From Ixodes scapularis (Eukaryota; Arthropoda; Arachnida; Ixodida; Ixodidae), in assembly GCF_016920785.2 (NCBI RefSeq), contig NW_024609958.1, forward strand, positions 372,001 through 436,000: a stretch of DNA of 64,000 bases. Direction: 5' to 3'. Each line of letters opens with the position of its first letter. Within the stretch, counting starts at the first letter, position 1. The notes below the pieces were generated by a model. That model searched no databases, was not told where the DNA came from, and was given only the letters and a program-made list of their open reading frames with translations. A program made the position numbers and the translations under genes. Of this stretch, positions 29,590-41,600 are shown one piece after another.

Positions 29590-30235
29590 TAACTGCAAGT
29601 CGCTCACTAATGTGCGACCTCGGCTGTAGGGCCAGCACCCAATCGCAAAGGTACGGCCTATGATTAGTTGCGAGGGATCGGCCTGTGTCCAGCTGCATGT
29701 CATCGGCCTGTGCCCGGTCAAACTTCTTCGCCTAGCACCTGACATCTAATGTACGGCTAATGCTCAGTTGCTTAACTCCGGCCTGCCTCTGATCACAGGA
29801 CACTGGCCGATGCCCTGTTGCTAAACTTCGGCTTGCTTTCGGCCACACGGCATTGGCCAGTGCCCAGATGCTAACCTTCAGCCTGTGTCCTGACACAAGT
29901 CTTCGGCCGGCCTCCATTTGCTAAACTCCGGCCAGCTTTCAATCGCAGGTGATTGGCCAATGTCCTGTTGCGCAACTTCGGCTTGCTTTCGGCTACATGG
30001 CATTGGCCAGTGCACGGATGCTAACCTTTGGCCTCTGTCCATACCAAAGTCTTTGGCCGGTCTTTATTTGCTAGCCTTCGGCTTGTGTCCTGCTACAGGT
30101 CATCGGCCAGCCTCCAACAGCCAGTCCCCTCAAGTCTTTGGCCAAGGCCCACAGCCATGTTCGGGCATAGTAGTTTGACCAGCCTTAGGCCGGAGGAAAT
30201 GTGACTGGCCAAAATGCTTCAGCCATTGCCCGGCC
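29590..30235 (+). repeat. Degenerate minisatellite (~50-60 bp unit)
   Basis: The blocks CTTCGGC(C/T)TG, ACAGGTCATCGGCC and TTGCTAAACTTCGGC recur through the region. The clearest higher-order copy is 29818-29879 against 29967-30030, 149 bp apart, both with CTTCGGCTTGCTTTCGGC and CATTGGCCAGTGC. Divergence between units is high. Confidence 0.7.
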
Positions 30236-30649
30236 GTTCATTTTGTGCTGCCTGGGGTGACTATAGTTCGCTCTGCCAATGCGAAATACCTCGTTCTTCT
30301 GCGGTCAGTGGTGTTGGAATGCCAAAGGGAGGGCGAACCCCCTCTCCCCCCCCCCCCGATATTTAATAATCTTCATGTAAGCAAAACGGGTAAGGGAGCA
30401 GAAATCTCTCTTCCCCCAACCAGCAGGACTGCTGCCCCCCCCCCCCTATTTATAACAGTGTGACAAGCTTTTTGAGTGTTACCATTCTTTTTCACCCCCC
30501 TCCAAAAACATGATTAGGGAATGACCAATTCGCTCTAATAAAAAAGGTAAATGTTGATGAAGTAATTAACTGATTCAGTCTGTGCCAGACACTACATGCT
30601 ACTTTATAGCCCAAATACACTTTGGCACCAAAAACGCCATGGAATCCCA
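30236..30649. other. No gene seen; two C-run tracts
   Basis: Contains C runs at about 30344-30357 and 30433-30447, which on the minus strand are G runs able to stack. No coding feature. Confidence 0.35.
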
Positions 30650-30862
30650 TACGAAAATGTCATATATGGCCATATATAATAATATAAGGAGTCAAATATG
30701 GCCATAGACCGCCATATACGGGAGCAAATGCGGCCAGACATTGCCATATAAGTGGGCGAATACTGCGATAAAAGTACGTAAATATGGCCATATATCGCCA
30801 TATGCGCGTAAAAATACGGCCATATATCTCTGTATAAAAGGTAAAATACTGCCATACATAGA
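30650..30862. repeat. AT-rich minisatellite, ~48-bp unit with ATATGGCCATAT
   Basis: ATATGGCCATAT, CGCCATAT and AAATACTGC recur at roughly 48-bp spacing. On the minus strand the unit is a multiple of three and stays open as repeated IYGHI / WPYF-like residues, which is a by-product of the repeat. Four to five decayed units. Confidence 0.7.
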
Positions 30863-31380
30863 CCGTTCCATTAGGGTCATAGCAGAGAGGGTAAAAGAGA
30901 AAACAATGCACTCCCCCTTTCACCCCGGACGTCGTCCGCTCCGCCGAGTGGGCTGTAGCTAGCATCCGGCTGGCGTGCAAACTCTGTTTAAAATCGCGTC
31001 ATTTTGGAACTTTCAAGCACAGATGCGCAGATTTTGGTATGCGAGTTGTCGTGTAATATTATGCTAGATAAAAAGACTCACAGGGTCCATTTGCGCTGTT
31101 ACCTGCGTGCAAATAAAAAAAAATAGGGAAAACTGTGTCAGACTGGCCGGTCTCTCCGGCGAAAAGTGAATTCGGTGGCTGTACCTTTTTTACTATACAA
31201 AGCTCGTACTGGCGTAGACCTTTAGCGACCATGAGTGGATGTCTGAAATAATATATAAAAACGCGCTCTCCTGCCGCAATACACGCAGTAGTTGAGGGTA
31301 GTACTGCCGGTTGACTCAACTGCTATTTAAGTAACGGAAAAAAGATGAACATGATTGTAAACCTGAGACTGGGGCAGGAA
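30863..31380. other. No gene seen
   Basis: No recognisable coding or structural feature between the minisatellite and the foldback. Confidence 0.35.
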
Positions 31381-31611
31381 GAGAACACAACAGAAGGTAG
31401 TAAAAGAGGAAGCAACGCCTCAAACTCAGCCGCAAAGTTTATTTCGAACACGCTTACCCAAGTGTCATTGTCCTCTTGTCATGTTTTTTTTTTTTTTTTT
31501 TTTTTTGTAGAGACGGCGTTGGATGTGGGGTATATAAAGCGTGTTCGAAATAAACTTTGCAGCTGAGTTTGAGACGTTGCCTCCTCTTTTACCACCTTCT
31601 GTTGTGTTCTC
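31381..31611. mobile_element. Foldback sequence with ~75-bp arms
   Basis: 31381-31454 and 31537-31611 are reverse complements with about five differences (GAGAACACAACAGAAGGT, AAAGTTTATTTCGAACACGC). The ~82-bp loop contains a ~20-nt T run. The palindrome would be read as a long hairpin RNA if transcribed. Family unknown. Confidence 0.85.
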
Positions 31612-32741
31612 TTGCTTGTTTGAGACGTTGCGGTGCTGCGCGAACGGTTTTTGAAAGATGCTTCGTAGGTACGTCGGGCGCAACGGCTTCGCAACCGTTC
31701 GAACGGCAAAGGGTTCGCGACGTCTTGCATCTTCAGTAAGCTAACGGTGCTCGAGAGTCCTACGCTCACATTTCCGCAGAGCGAGCACGGCCAGGCAGTT
31801 TGAGGCGCAGTCGGCTCTCGCGTCGCGATTGCTGAATCGTTGCTCTGCCTACACCGATGTCATGTGTACTGGCGTTCGAAACAGCACTCTCAGCTTGATT
31901 CGAGTCCAATAGACAACTTTATAGCGCGATAGACTGCCATACTGCACAGCACCGACATGGACATATACACAAACACTACAACCGACACTTGGTCTGACAC
32001 TTCCTACTCGACATTCATTTCTCCCCGCGGCGCATTTAAGCTAGACATGTGTGGGTGAGCTCATTGGTCGCTGGCCGTTACAGATTTATAAAAGAAGACA
32101 CAAAACACGGCGCAATGGACAGCCGTGTGTTACAACTGTTTGGCTTTAAAAAGTATGAAGACAAAATCGATAATATTAGTCCGTTGCGACAAATAACGAT
32201 ATATTAACAATAAATCTTAAATCGGTCACAAAAAAGTTCAATTTTTTTGTTATTTTCTTGCTTGAACAGTGTTACGAGCAGTCCGACTAGCTTGAATCAG
32301 ATAGAAAACACAAATTATTGGGATTTTGTCATTATGTATTCAATAATAAATGGAAATGATCCTTGCGCAATGCATTTTTTATATATCCTTGTGAAGGACA
32401 TCCGCCCAGCACTTCACTTCCGCTAGTTGCAGTACGCTTAGGGGAGCAGACGCCTTCACTTTTGGGGCGTTTTGATGGAGTTTGTACTAGTCGTATGTCG
32501 TGTCGGCGTCGAGTGGAGTGACGGGGCTTGGGAGTTTGTGACCGGTGTTATTCGTGATCACCGGTGTGGCGCTCATGCGTTTTTTCTTAGACCGCCACCA
32601 CCCCGAACTTTGAAGCTTCACGGGCGCGTAGCACTGCAATATGCTGAATCGCGAGCTCCTTCTTTGTTGACGTCACTTTGCTGGTACCACTCCTAGGTAC
32701 TGCAAGCGCTTAAACAGTGCACCGTCTAGCCTTCAATCCTG
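31612..32741. other. No gene seen
   Basis: Unassigned. 32538-32573 has ACCGGTG and CACCGGT arms of a small hairpin. 31750-32100 has promoter-like composition but no motif pattern I can name. Confidence 0.3.
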
Positions 32742-33595
32742 GTGACGTACTCGACCTGTTGGAACTTATTGCTTCCGTCATTTTGGAGTACGCAAAACAG
32801 TTATCTTGCAGCTCTGGTTTCGGTTACAAAAGCAAGGCAAAACGCTCGTGGTTCCCGCCCTCAATACGCGTTGGACATCTTCCACACTTTGACACCGGAT
32901 AACTGGATGAACGAGTATTTACATTTACTTCAGAGCTCACTCTCGCCGCATTCCATTCCAACCAGCTTTGACGGACAAGTCCCTCGACTAAAGCGCGCAG
33001 GATATCCAATCTCGTTATTAACAGCAATGGCCGAAAAGCTCATCAACGAAAGCAGGCAAGACGTTTGCACTCAACAAAAACAAAGAGACAAAACAAAGAA
33101 ACCCATCATTGTGCCATATATTCATAATTTTTCTCACTGACTAATGAAAATAGCCAACCGAGTAAACTTGGAAGTCATCTTCTCAGGGCCTAACAAACTT
33201 CGCAGCTTGTGCAAAAAAGTAAGTACCCCACCAATTACAACTGTCGGCTGCAAAACGAAGCATGAGAGCACCTTCGTCCCTTGTACAGGGTACTCCTTTC
33301 CCCTGTCTTGTGAAAAAGTCTACATAGGTCAGATCGCAAGGTGCCTTAACGATCGCCTTCTTGAACATACAAACACATTCACCAACAAACTCCTGACATT
33401 TAGGCATTCACTGTCGAGACTGTGGCTGCTCAGTGCGGCTGAGTAACTCCGCCATGCTTGGCGAGCACCGCAACGAGCTCACAAGAGAAATTATCGAGGC
33501 AGAGAATATCGCAAAACATAACGACAGCTGTGTTAGTACTCCGTCTTTTACCTTATCGCAGAAAGAATTAGACTACCTAGAATTACAATAATATC
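32742..33595 (+). pseudogene. Penelope-like element 3' end (GIY-YIG endonuclease), frameshifted
   Basis: The plus frame passes through LLTAMAEKLINE and IVPYIHNFSH, stops, and resumes in another frame with MKIANRVNLEVIFSGPNKLRSLC, ITTVGCKTKHESTFVPC, and SCEKVYIGQIARCLNDRLLEH. A further frame gives EHRNELTREIIEAENI and DSCVS before a stop at about 33595. This is the C-terminal end of a Penelope-like retroelement: the end of the reverse transcriptase, a linker and the YIG half of the GIY-YIG endonuclease used for target nicking. The GVVY half is replaced by TGYSFPL, and at least two frameshifts are present, so it is dead. The reverse-transcriptase catalytic region is missing. Confidence 0.75.
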
Positions 33596-34429
33596 GATTT
33601 AGTTAGTTTTCGGGTTAGCTTGAAATTGAAAAAAAGATAAAAATCCAGTTGTCCTCCCTGGCCCTAATCTATAATACGAATAGAAAAAGAGAAAACAGTA
33701 TAAATATGCCAGAGTTGTCAGTCAGTGCTGCCTAAGTGTCTACTTCTTTTGTTTGTGTGTTGACTTGAGTGACTGTTTTGCGGGTGCGCTGTTCCTCATG
33801 TACATCATGAGCAGCCAACTCGCGCGGACCTCTGTGTTAACAATAGAACGTTTGATCATAAAGCGTCTGTAGGTGTACGCGGCACGCCCGACCACCGAGC
33901 TGTTTCGCACGAAGACGTCGCTGAGTCGTCGTCCATTGTCCTGGCTGAAGGCATTGCTCGTCCTAAGAACACGAATTGGTAAGAGCTTGAAACACGCGCA
34001 ACCGTCGAGCACAAAGTGCCTAATTTGTGCGTTTCTCTTGCGAGCTGCGCGTTATTTTTCTGCATCACACAACCAAAAAAATAAACGAAGAAAAAAAACA
34101 AAACAAAGGTCGTTGGGTGTAGTCACGTGACTTCCTGAACTTCCTCCTCGTCCACATTTCTTCCTCCCCGGTCCAGTTTCGGCTTCGGTTTCAAATAATT
34201 GCGTTGCATTTTTTTTTTTTTTTTTTTTATAAAAAAATATACGTTGCAAAATATTCATTGGGTTGTATTCTGGGATAATATTTACCATACCTGCAGACAG
34301 TGTCTGAGACCTGTTTCTTGTATGTCACGTGACGTCAAATTTCCCCCACTAAATTTAACGGACAAACTGCAGGTTGGTGTTTAGGTCCCGTGACGTCAAG
34401 TCCCATTAATTTCCCCACTAAATGCAGCC
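33596..34429. other. Unassigned spacer between two Penelope-like ends
   Basis: 33740-34012 is open on the minus strand for 90 codons (SVVGRAAYTYRRFMIKRS), but a plus-strand reading over the same bases ends in a good donor (GGTAAGAG, about 33980), so neither strand is secure. T20 at about 34209-34228. GTCACGTGAC occurs at 34122 and 34325. Confidence 0.3.
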
Positions 34430-34943
34430 GAATAACTGGAACTTGGAGAACATAATAGCGCTTCACGACAGGGACGAAGGGTAGGAACAAGACAACACAA
34501 TGCGCTAACTTCAACTGGTTTAATCGTCAGAAAATCAAAGGTATAAATACTCTGCATCATCGCGCCATTCAACCAATCCCAAGCCACGCCACTGATCGCA
34601 AGAACTGTATCTCTTTGTCTGCCAAATCGATCGACGCCACGCTGACACATCGATCCCCGTAGTTTCTTATCAGGTCCGCCTCTATAATTTCCCTTACCGT
34701 CTTATCTCTATGTTTTCTAATGACAGTGCACAAATTAAATTCAGGTTTGCACCCACAGTCATGGCAGTGCATGGACAAATGACCGTCACGCTGTCCGCTC
34801 ACTTTTAGGTTGTGCTCGCGCAATCTGTCATTCAGACATCTTCCCGTCTGTCCAACGTACTTTTTACCGCACGTCAGCGGGATCTCATAAACGACGCCTT
34901 CTGCGCAATCTACAAACGGGCTGCGATGCTTCTTCACGCAGCC
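34430..34943 (-). pseudogene. Second Penelope-like 3' end, intact GIY-YIG domain, 5'-truncated
   Basis: The minus frame reads SPFVDCAEGVVYEIPLTCG, KKYVGQTGRCLNDRLREH, CHDCGCKP, REIIEADLIRNYG and ends LGIG with a stop at about 34569. GVVY and YVG are the two strands of the GIY-YIG endonuclease fold; the Arg of NDRLREH and the Glu of IIEADLI are the expected catalytic residues. Sequence to 34430 is probably its 3' UTR. Penelope-like copies are commonly 5'-truncated, and this one begins exactly at the perfect hairpin at 34921-34970. It is related to, but clearly different from, the plus-strand copy at 32742-33595. Confidence 0.82.
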
Positions 34944-34970
34944 AACCGGCTGCGTGAAGAAGCATCGCAG
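34921..34970. repeat. Perfect 23-bp-stem hairpin at the Penelope 5' break
   Basis: 34921-34943 and 34948-34970 are exact reverse complements around the tetraloop AACC. Part of the arm (GATGCTTCTTC) appears a third time at 34982-34992. The hairpin coincides with the truncated 5' end of the minus-strand Penelope copy, suggesting a template switch or inverted duplication at insertion. Confidence 0.92.
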
Positions 34971-35267
34971 CCTGTTTGGCGATGCTTCTTCGCGTGGCTA
35001 AGAGAGCACGGCAACTCGACATGCTTTTGCGTGCCACATCTATCTCATTCCCTCTGTGTAGATCTTTGGGGCTTATTTTGGAACGTTCTTTCTCCTGAGC
35101 ATAGCGTCCACGACGAGGGAACACAGGCAAGGCCCCTGTAAAGAGTTTGTGTAATATGTACAGTACACCGACAAGCAAAGGTCTTTGGGGCTTGTATGTA
35201 TATGCAGCGCTTCAACTATGGGCGCTACTGGGCAGACACTCTTGAGAGAGATTTGCGGAGCGCAGCT
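34971..35267. other. No gene seen
   Basis: CTTTGGGGCTT recurs at 35068 and 35182. No coding motif. Confidence 0.3.
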
Positions 35268-35270
35268 TTA

Positions 35271-36589
35271 TGGCGGGTTCACACTGGAAGCCGATCCGCA
35301 AACGCGAAGCGGATCCGCGCTTTCTCAACCGCAAAGCGGCTACGATAGAGCGGTTGGAGCGCGTTTTTGCCAGCCGCTTCGGGATCGATTTCTCCCAACC
35401 GCTTCCACGAACCGCAAAGCGGCAACCAATTGCAACGCGACGCTGACGTGACATCAGCGACTTTCGAAACAAGACGGCACCTGTCGCTGGCGAGGCATCC
35501 AAGGCGCTGTAGTCCTACCGTTACAGCAAACAAATCAACGGAGAAACGTGATCTTCACGTCCGTCACTTAAATCTGCCGCGAAAGGAATTGACTCGTAAT
35601 CTTAACGGGCTTCACACCGGTGATTTGTATCGGGTAAGAGTTTGTTTATGATTCCGGGTGCCGCAGCCCGAAGCTCGCTGCCTTGTTAGTCTCAGCCCGT
35701 AGAACGTCGGAGCCCGCCCCTGATCGACCGAAATGTCAGCTTTTGTACCCACTAAGATTGTCGCATGAACTATTGAAAGCTTTCGCCACCGTGCATGACC
35801 ACCACGAAGGCCGATAGAGACGTCGTGAGCCTGATTGCGCAGCCAATGCATTACCGCGGAGCAAGCAGGGTACCTGCGCTAGCTCGACCCGTAACGTTTA
35901 CTACAAACAAAATAAATAAAGGTGACATACTCAAGGAATAAAGTGTACGTACCAGACGATGCAGAGGTAATTCATACAGCGTTTATTTGAGCTTAATGTC
36001 AAACAAACAGTAGACTCAATCGACGTGAGAGTGACGAGAGTAGAGTCCGCCACCAACGTAGCCACGACCGACTAGCACCCCAAACGCATTCCCCCGCACC
36101 GCGGTCCACCCCACCGCTCTTATCTTCGAAAATGATAAGAGCGAACGGGGGGCAAAAACTGGCCCTCTATCCCGAAAACAAGGTCAGCCTATTCATGCGG
36201 GAAGAGTCCACTTCAAAGAAAAGGTCGGGGACATCCTTTTGTGAGTCAGCAAGGCGCACCTAGCTGGGCTGTGCTCGTGGGCGAAGTCGAGGGAATTGCA
36301 GGCAAGTTTCGCGTGTCCATGTCTCTTTTTATTCTGCCTGAACTCGTGATCCGTGTGAACATCGCGAAGAAAAATCTTCAGAGTGCCAAAATAGCAAAAT
36401 ATTGGCCTTGGATCGTGGATTAAAGTGGATTTTGGATTGTAAAACAGGGTTGCCAAACGCAAGTCTGGAAAGATCACGCGTGATCGCCGAGAAACCAACC
36501 GCCTCTCGGTGTGTCTGAACGGGGTCCCTCGCGAACCGCATCCGCAACCGCTTCGCGAACGCGGATCCGCTTCCAGCGTGAATGCGCCA
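35271..36589. mobile_element. Non-autonomous PIF/Harbinger-type element with TTA target duplication
   Basis: The ends are inverted repeats: TGGCGGGTTCACACTGGAAGC at 35271 and the reverse complement of TGGCGCATTCACGCTGGAAGC ending at 36589. Beyond them both sides continue into GATCCGC-rich sequence. TTA flanks both ends (35268-35270 and 36590-36592). A 3-bp TTA/TWA duplication is the rule for PIF/Harbinger. No transposase is encoded. The interior at 35950-36170 looks like foreign sequence with AATAAA on the minus strand, possibly an LTR or 3'-end fragment. Confidence 0.8.
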
Positions 36590-36599
36590 TTACAGCCCG

Positions 36600-38640
36600 T
36601 CTCTTCTGGTTAAGGGAAATATCAGTCGACCAAAGTTGATTTTTGTTATATTAAAAGTGTCTACCTTTCAAAGTACAGTAAAAGTCTATCCAACGAGAAC
36701 ACGATGAACAAAAGAAAGTTTCACAGCAGACTGCTTACAATACTTTGAATATCTTCCCTACAAGATGCGAAAACTGCCATGGGTCTTCTATTAAAGAGCA
36801 ATACATTTCCCGCTGAAAAATTATTTTGTTTTTGTGCAGAACATTTATTGAAAAATTATTTTGTTTTTGTGCAGAACATTTATTTCAAGATGAAATAAAA
36901 GACAGACCAAGAAAAACGCATTGCAGGCAACAACGTCATGCGGTAGACCGCATTTACGTCATTGCTTACGACACTTCATGTTTGACAGCTGCGACTCGGT
37001 GTTTTCTGTACCGCAAAAATTTTCGTTATAATCATTCGCCATGTCTTGGCGCTTCGCCCGAGAGCTTACACAATGAATGTGGTACTGGGCAGAAAACGCA
37101 AACATTTAGGATTTACTAATAATAAAGTTCCTGCCTGAACCTCCTCTAATAAAAAAGATCACAAAAAATCTAGTTGGCAAGTACTGCGAATGTCTGTTGT
37201 CGTATATAAAAGAGAAAAATGTAACTCCACGTAGATGGCGACGCCATTTTGGTTTCAGGGGCTCTACTTTAACTCGCAAAAGTTGCAGTACTCGAACCAA
37301 TGTCGTGTACTAAAAGCATAGGAATGAGTCATAAATAGACCCTGTGCTTAACAGCTTTACAACAGTATACCTCACAAAATCAACCGATACGTTGTAAGAG
37401 AGACATCAAGGGTGGAGTTGTTAACTCTTTGCATCACTCTACATGTAACGAAATTGAAACTGCAAAAATTAAACATTTTATGTGTGGCTTAATGAGGAAC
37501 ACACGCTTTCGTCTGATTCGTGAACTACGCGTGTTGAATGTTCTGTTCATGAGAATCCTCAATAACAGGTGTCGGCCACCTTTTCTGCTGCCGCTGGCCA
37601 CATCGGCGGAAAACAGACACGGAGCGGAACGGACGGAGAAACAGAGATGGGGGGAGTCAGCTTACGCAGCGCTTGAACAGTTAACGCAACCTCGGCAGGC
37701 ACACCTGTGAGGCATTTGCGCAACGCAACTTTAGCAAGAGCCCGTCCCTTCTGGCCAAGCAAAAGAGCGTTTAACCAAAGTTGATTTTTGTTATATAAAA
37801 ACTGTCTACTTTTCAAAGTGCAGTAGGTGACTATGCAACGAGAACACAATAGAAGAAAGAACGTTTCGCAGTAGACTGCGCACAATAATTTGAATGTCTT
37901 ATGCTAGCGAGCTAACACTCGGCGAGGTCTAGGAGTAGAGTTTCCCATGAAGATGCGAAAACAGGCGTTATTTTATCTATTCAAGAGCAATACAGTTCCC
38001 GCTGAAAAATTATTCTGTCGTGTTCAGAACCTCTATTTCAACATAAAATAAAAGATATGCCAAGAAAGTCAGATAGCAGGCAACAATGTCATGTGGTAGG
38101 CTGCATCTACGCCAATGCTTACGTCCCTTAATGTTTGGCATCTATTCCTTTGTGTGTTTGGACCCGTAAGTGTTTTTGCTATAATCATTGCTCGCGTTTC
38201 GGCGCTTCACCAAACAGCTTAAACGATGAAGGTAGTACTGGGATGGAAGCGTGAACATTTAAGTTTTACTATTAGTAAGCTTCCTGTTGAACCGCCTCTA
38301 ATACGTACATCACAAAAACTCTAGTTGGCAAGTACTGCCTAAGTTGGTTGTCGCATATATAAGGACCAAAAGTTAACTCCACGTTGAATTCGACCACTTC
38401 TCTTTAAGGGTCTCTACCTTAACTCGGAAAAGATGCAGAACTCGACCTAACGTTTTGTACGAGAAGCGTAGGAATGAGTCCTTAAATAGACCCGGTGCTT
38501 AACAGTCTTACAATAGAATAGCTCACAAAAATAACCGATACGTTGGACGGGTGGGCTCAAGGGGGAGCTGTGAACTCTTTGCAAAACTGAACATACAACA
38601 AAAACAAAATCCCGAAATAAAACACGGGTGACATAGAAAA
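36600..38640. repeat. Diverged ~1.1-kb tandem duplication
   Basis: 36600-37740 and 37745-38640 align in the same order. Landmarks are CCAAAGTTGATTTTTGTTATAT (36634 / 37778), CCCGCTGAAAAATTATT, GGCAACAA(C/T)GTCATG(C/T)GGTAG, CTAGTTGGCAAGTACTGC and ACCGATACGTTG near the end of each. The copies differ by many substitutions and indels, so the event is old. No frame is conserved between them, so the unit does not look coding. Confidence 0.8.
36815..36884 (+). repeat. 35-bp tandem duplication
   Basis: Two identical 35-bp units, 36815-36849 and 36850-36884, each with ATTATTTTGTTTTTGTGCAG. The second copy of the 1.1-kb unit has only one of these, so it arose after that duplication. Confidence 0.9.
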
Positions 38641-41600
38641 AGGCCTGTAGTTTGTCATGCTGTTCTTGTCACCCTTTTTATACAAAACGCTGACCTCAGC
38701 TATCTGCATATTTTCTGTAAATACTCCGAGCAGCAAACAGATTAAAAATTTAGGTCAGACAGGGTGATAGGACATTTATTACATATCTACATTTATTACG
38801 ACAAGCTTAGCCATGCTTCGAGCCTGGCGTGTCATACTGCAAAACAGCGGCTTATACAAATATATAGAGTGTTCATGAAACAAATCAAAGTATATGTAGC
38901 AAGAAAGTAATAATTGTTTTTTGTATAAGAAATTTAAAAAAAGTAAGTCGAAAGCAAATAATTACTTTGGGAGAAATTTGTAATTCTGATGAAGCACAGT
39001 TTGTTGTGGTAATTTTTAATGTAACTTAATTACATTTTTGTTGTGTCAGGCAAGGTAATTAGTACTGTTATTTATTTGGAAAGCAAAAGTAATTTGGCCC
39101 CCTCCGGCCGAGTGGTGCGATGCCCCAAGCTTTTCTCCGGTCCTGAAAGCTCTAATTCATATTCACATAGAAACTGAGACTTTGACTTTTTACTTTAGGT
39201 GCAGCCGGGTCTTTAAAGAAGATTTCAGTTCACTACTCATGGCTTCTCCACCGAAAGAAACGCCTGTGGCTTGACTGGCGTAAGAGGATGCTAATCTGGA
39301 GACATCTTCCGCTTGGTTTGCGAATAGAAACAAGTGAATATAATGGCGGTTACGAAAAGACACTTATCGTCGTGTAAATACACTTATGATAAAATCAAGT
39401 AGATTTGTGATGATTGTATCGTAAATGTGATATAAAAAAAAAGAAGTAGAATAGCTTTTGAACTGTTTCTTGCAACTCAGTTACGATTGAATCATTAGCA
39501 ATTCTAGTAATTTGTTATTGTTATTATACCCTATCATAGCTGCAAAATAAAATTTAAAAAATACAAATTGAGCATTGAACTTTTTTTTTTAACTCTTTTA
39601 CGATTGAATTATTACAAATCTTGCGTAGGGTTTTATGTTGTTGTTGTTCTTGTTTTTGCGGCGGAGGGGGGGGGGGGGGTGCGGCATCTTTATGAGAATA
39701 AGTATAGCTTCTTACCGAGGCAATTTACTGGCTCGCGTTTTCTTCCTAAAACAAGCGGAAGAGATACGCATTCTGACCGGCCCTCTTTGACGCCTTTCAA
39801 GGCGTCGGCGTTATGTCGGTGAGGGAGCGACGGGGAATAAACCAACAAACGTGTTTAAAAACGCGAAAGACCCCTTTCGAAATTCCCAGGCCGACTATTA
39901 GAAGGTGGGAACCACCGCCCAATGGCGGAACAACTGACATCGTGAAAGGTCCAAGTCAATCCATAAGATAGTGAACGTCGCAGCGTGGCCAACGCTAGGA
40001 GCAGAGGAACCAATCGAACAGCGTCGAAAGTGCAACTTCACTGCGCTCATCGCCTTTTTTGTTAATGTTTTTTTTTTCTACTCCAACTAAACGCGTAAAG
40101 TGTACCGTGACGTTGCGATTTCAGTCCGCCATTGTGCAGGGGTTTTACAGGTGCCAACAGAGGCCAGTCTTTTAAAAGGGGTCTATAGTGTAAAAATTGC
40201 AAGAGTGCATCATAAAACTATTGTAAAAGGAAAAACAATAATTTATATTAGAACCCGGTTTCGATAAAACTGAAACCTGTAGTTTTCGTTTTTAAGACGA
40301 TGTTACGCTCGTTTAATGACTCAACAAACCCGTAAATGGTTTTAAGGGTGTAGTACGTCTGATACATCACTTCGTCAGACATAACCTTTCAATAGTAATC
40401 TTCTTCGATTTTTGTTTCACAAAATGTCTACCGGCAGTATCGTTACAAATTGTTTCTAAACTACAAGGACCCGGCATATCTCGTATGTATTTATATATAT
40501 ATATATATGAAAATAAGCACTTTTCCCGGAGCTGAATCGAACTTTTACGAGCCTTCACGATATTAATTTAGGCACAGCTTTGCAGCTCCGTGCATGGGTG
40601 AAAAATTAATTTTTAGCTGGCGGAGTAACCACTCCAAGGAATCGTTTGTATCGTCTTCCTCGGAAACTCAAATTGTTTCCCTTCCAGATCATGCTCGAGC
40701 CACCGCTTGGAGCTTTGGGGCAGCAGCACAAAACTGTTTGTCTTTGTGGGGTTCACCATATCCGTTTCACTTTAAGTTCGACGGCAGCGAATGCTACGAT
40801 TCCGCCATATTGCAGTTCCTTTCTTCTACACTGGGCTCTTTTATGTGTTCCAGCTCTTCGAGTGTGTACATCATCTAGTTGTCCTTCGTTTTTTTTTTTT
40901 TTTCTCGTCCAACCTTCCACCGTATTGTAGCCAATTAAGCAACGACAAAAGTGCACAAACACTGAGCTCGTGAGCTCGTTTTCTTTGTAGGTTTGCTACC
41001 AATGGCTAAATCAATCATGCGCAAAAAAAAACGCAGCAGTGCGGCGCATTTACTTCATTGCTTTTTTTGGTTATAAGAAACCCGTAGGAAGGGTAAGCGC
41101 CGTGACGATGCACATTAGTGAAACGGACTGCACTGCCCTGCTTTATGTTAAAGACCACCCTGGGCATTTCTGGGTGTAAGACAAAGCATTGCATAGTCGG
41201 CGCCTTTACATGGAATGTTATGTTTTAGAAGTGTATAGTACGCTTATTCCGAAAAAAATATTTGAAGAACTAAACGCGGTCCAAGAACTTCACGCGAATG
41301 CAAAATGCAGTAAAAAAATATTTAAAAAAATTTCAGATGCCCATTGCTGTATATTTTCTCTTAAGTTCGGCACAATGCTCTTTGAATCGAGTGCCACGTG
41401 TACAAGTGCAGTTTTGGTCTCCTCCCGCCGGCTTCCAAAGCTACCATATGGCGGGAAATGTCTGATGCAATCGCCCGATATGAGTAATACGCCTACAATC
41501 GGGGATATAAATAAGCCACCAACCTTTCCAGACCTCGCACTGGCAATCGCCACTTCAAGATTCTTGAAGCAAGAAAGCGCTACGTAAGTTGTCTATGGAA

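Noticed and set aside
30604..30980. Tyr/Trp-rich minus-strand proteins
   Set aside because: Translation of a ~48-bp AT-rich minisatellite.
33740..34012. 90-codon minus-strand gene
   Set aside because: Composition looks coding on more than one frame, there is no recognised family, and the plus strand has an equally good exon-like reading; left unassigned.
36815..36884. Assembly duplication
   Set aside because: A 35-bp exact duplication is short enough to lie within a single read, so a genuine slippage event is more likely.
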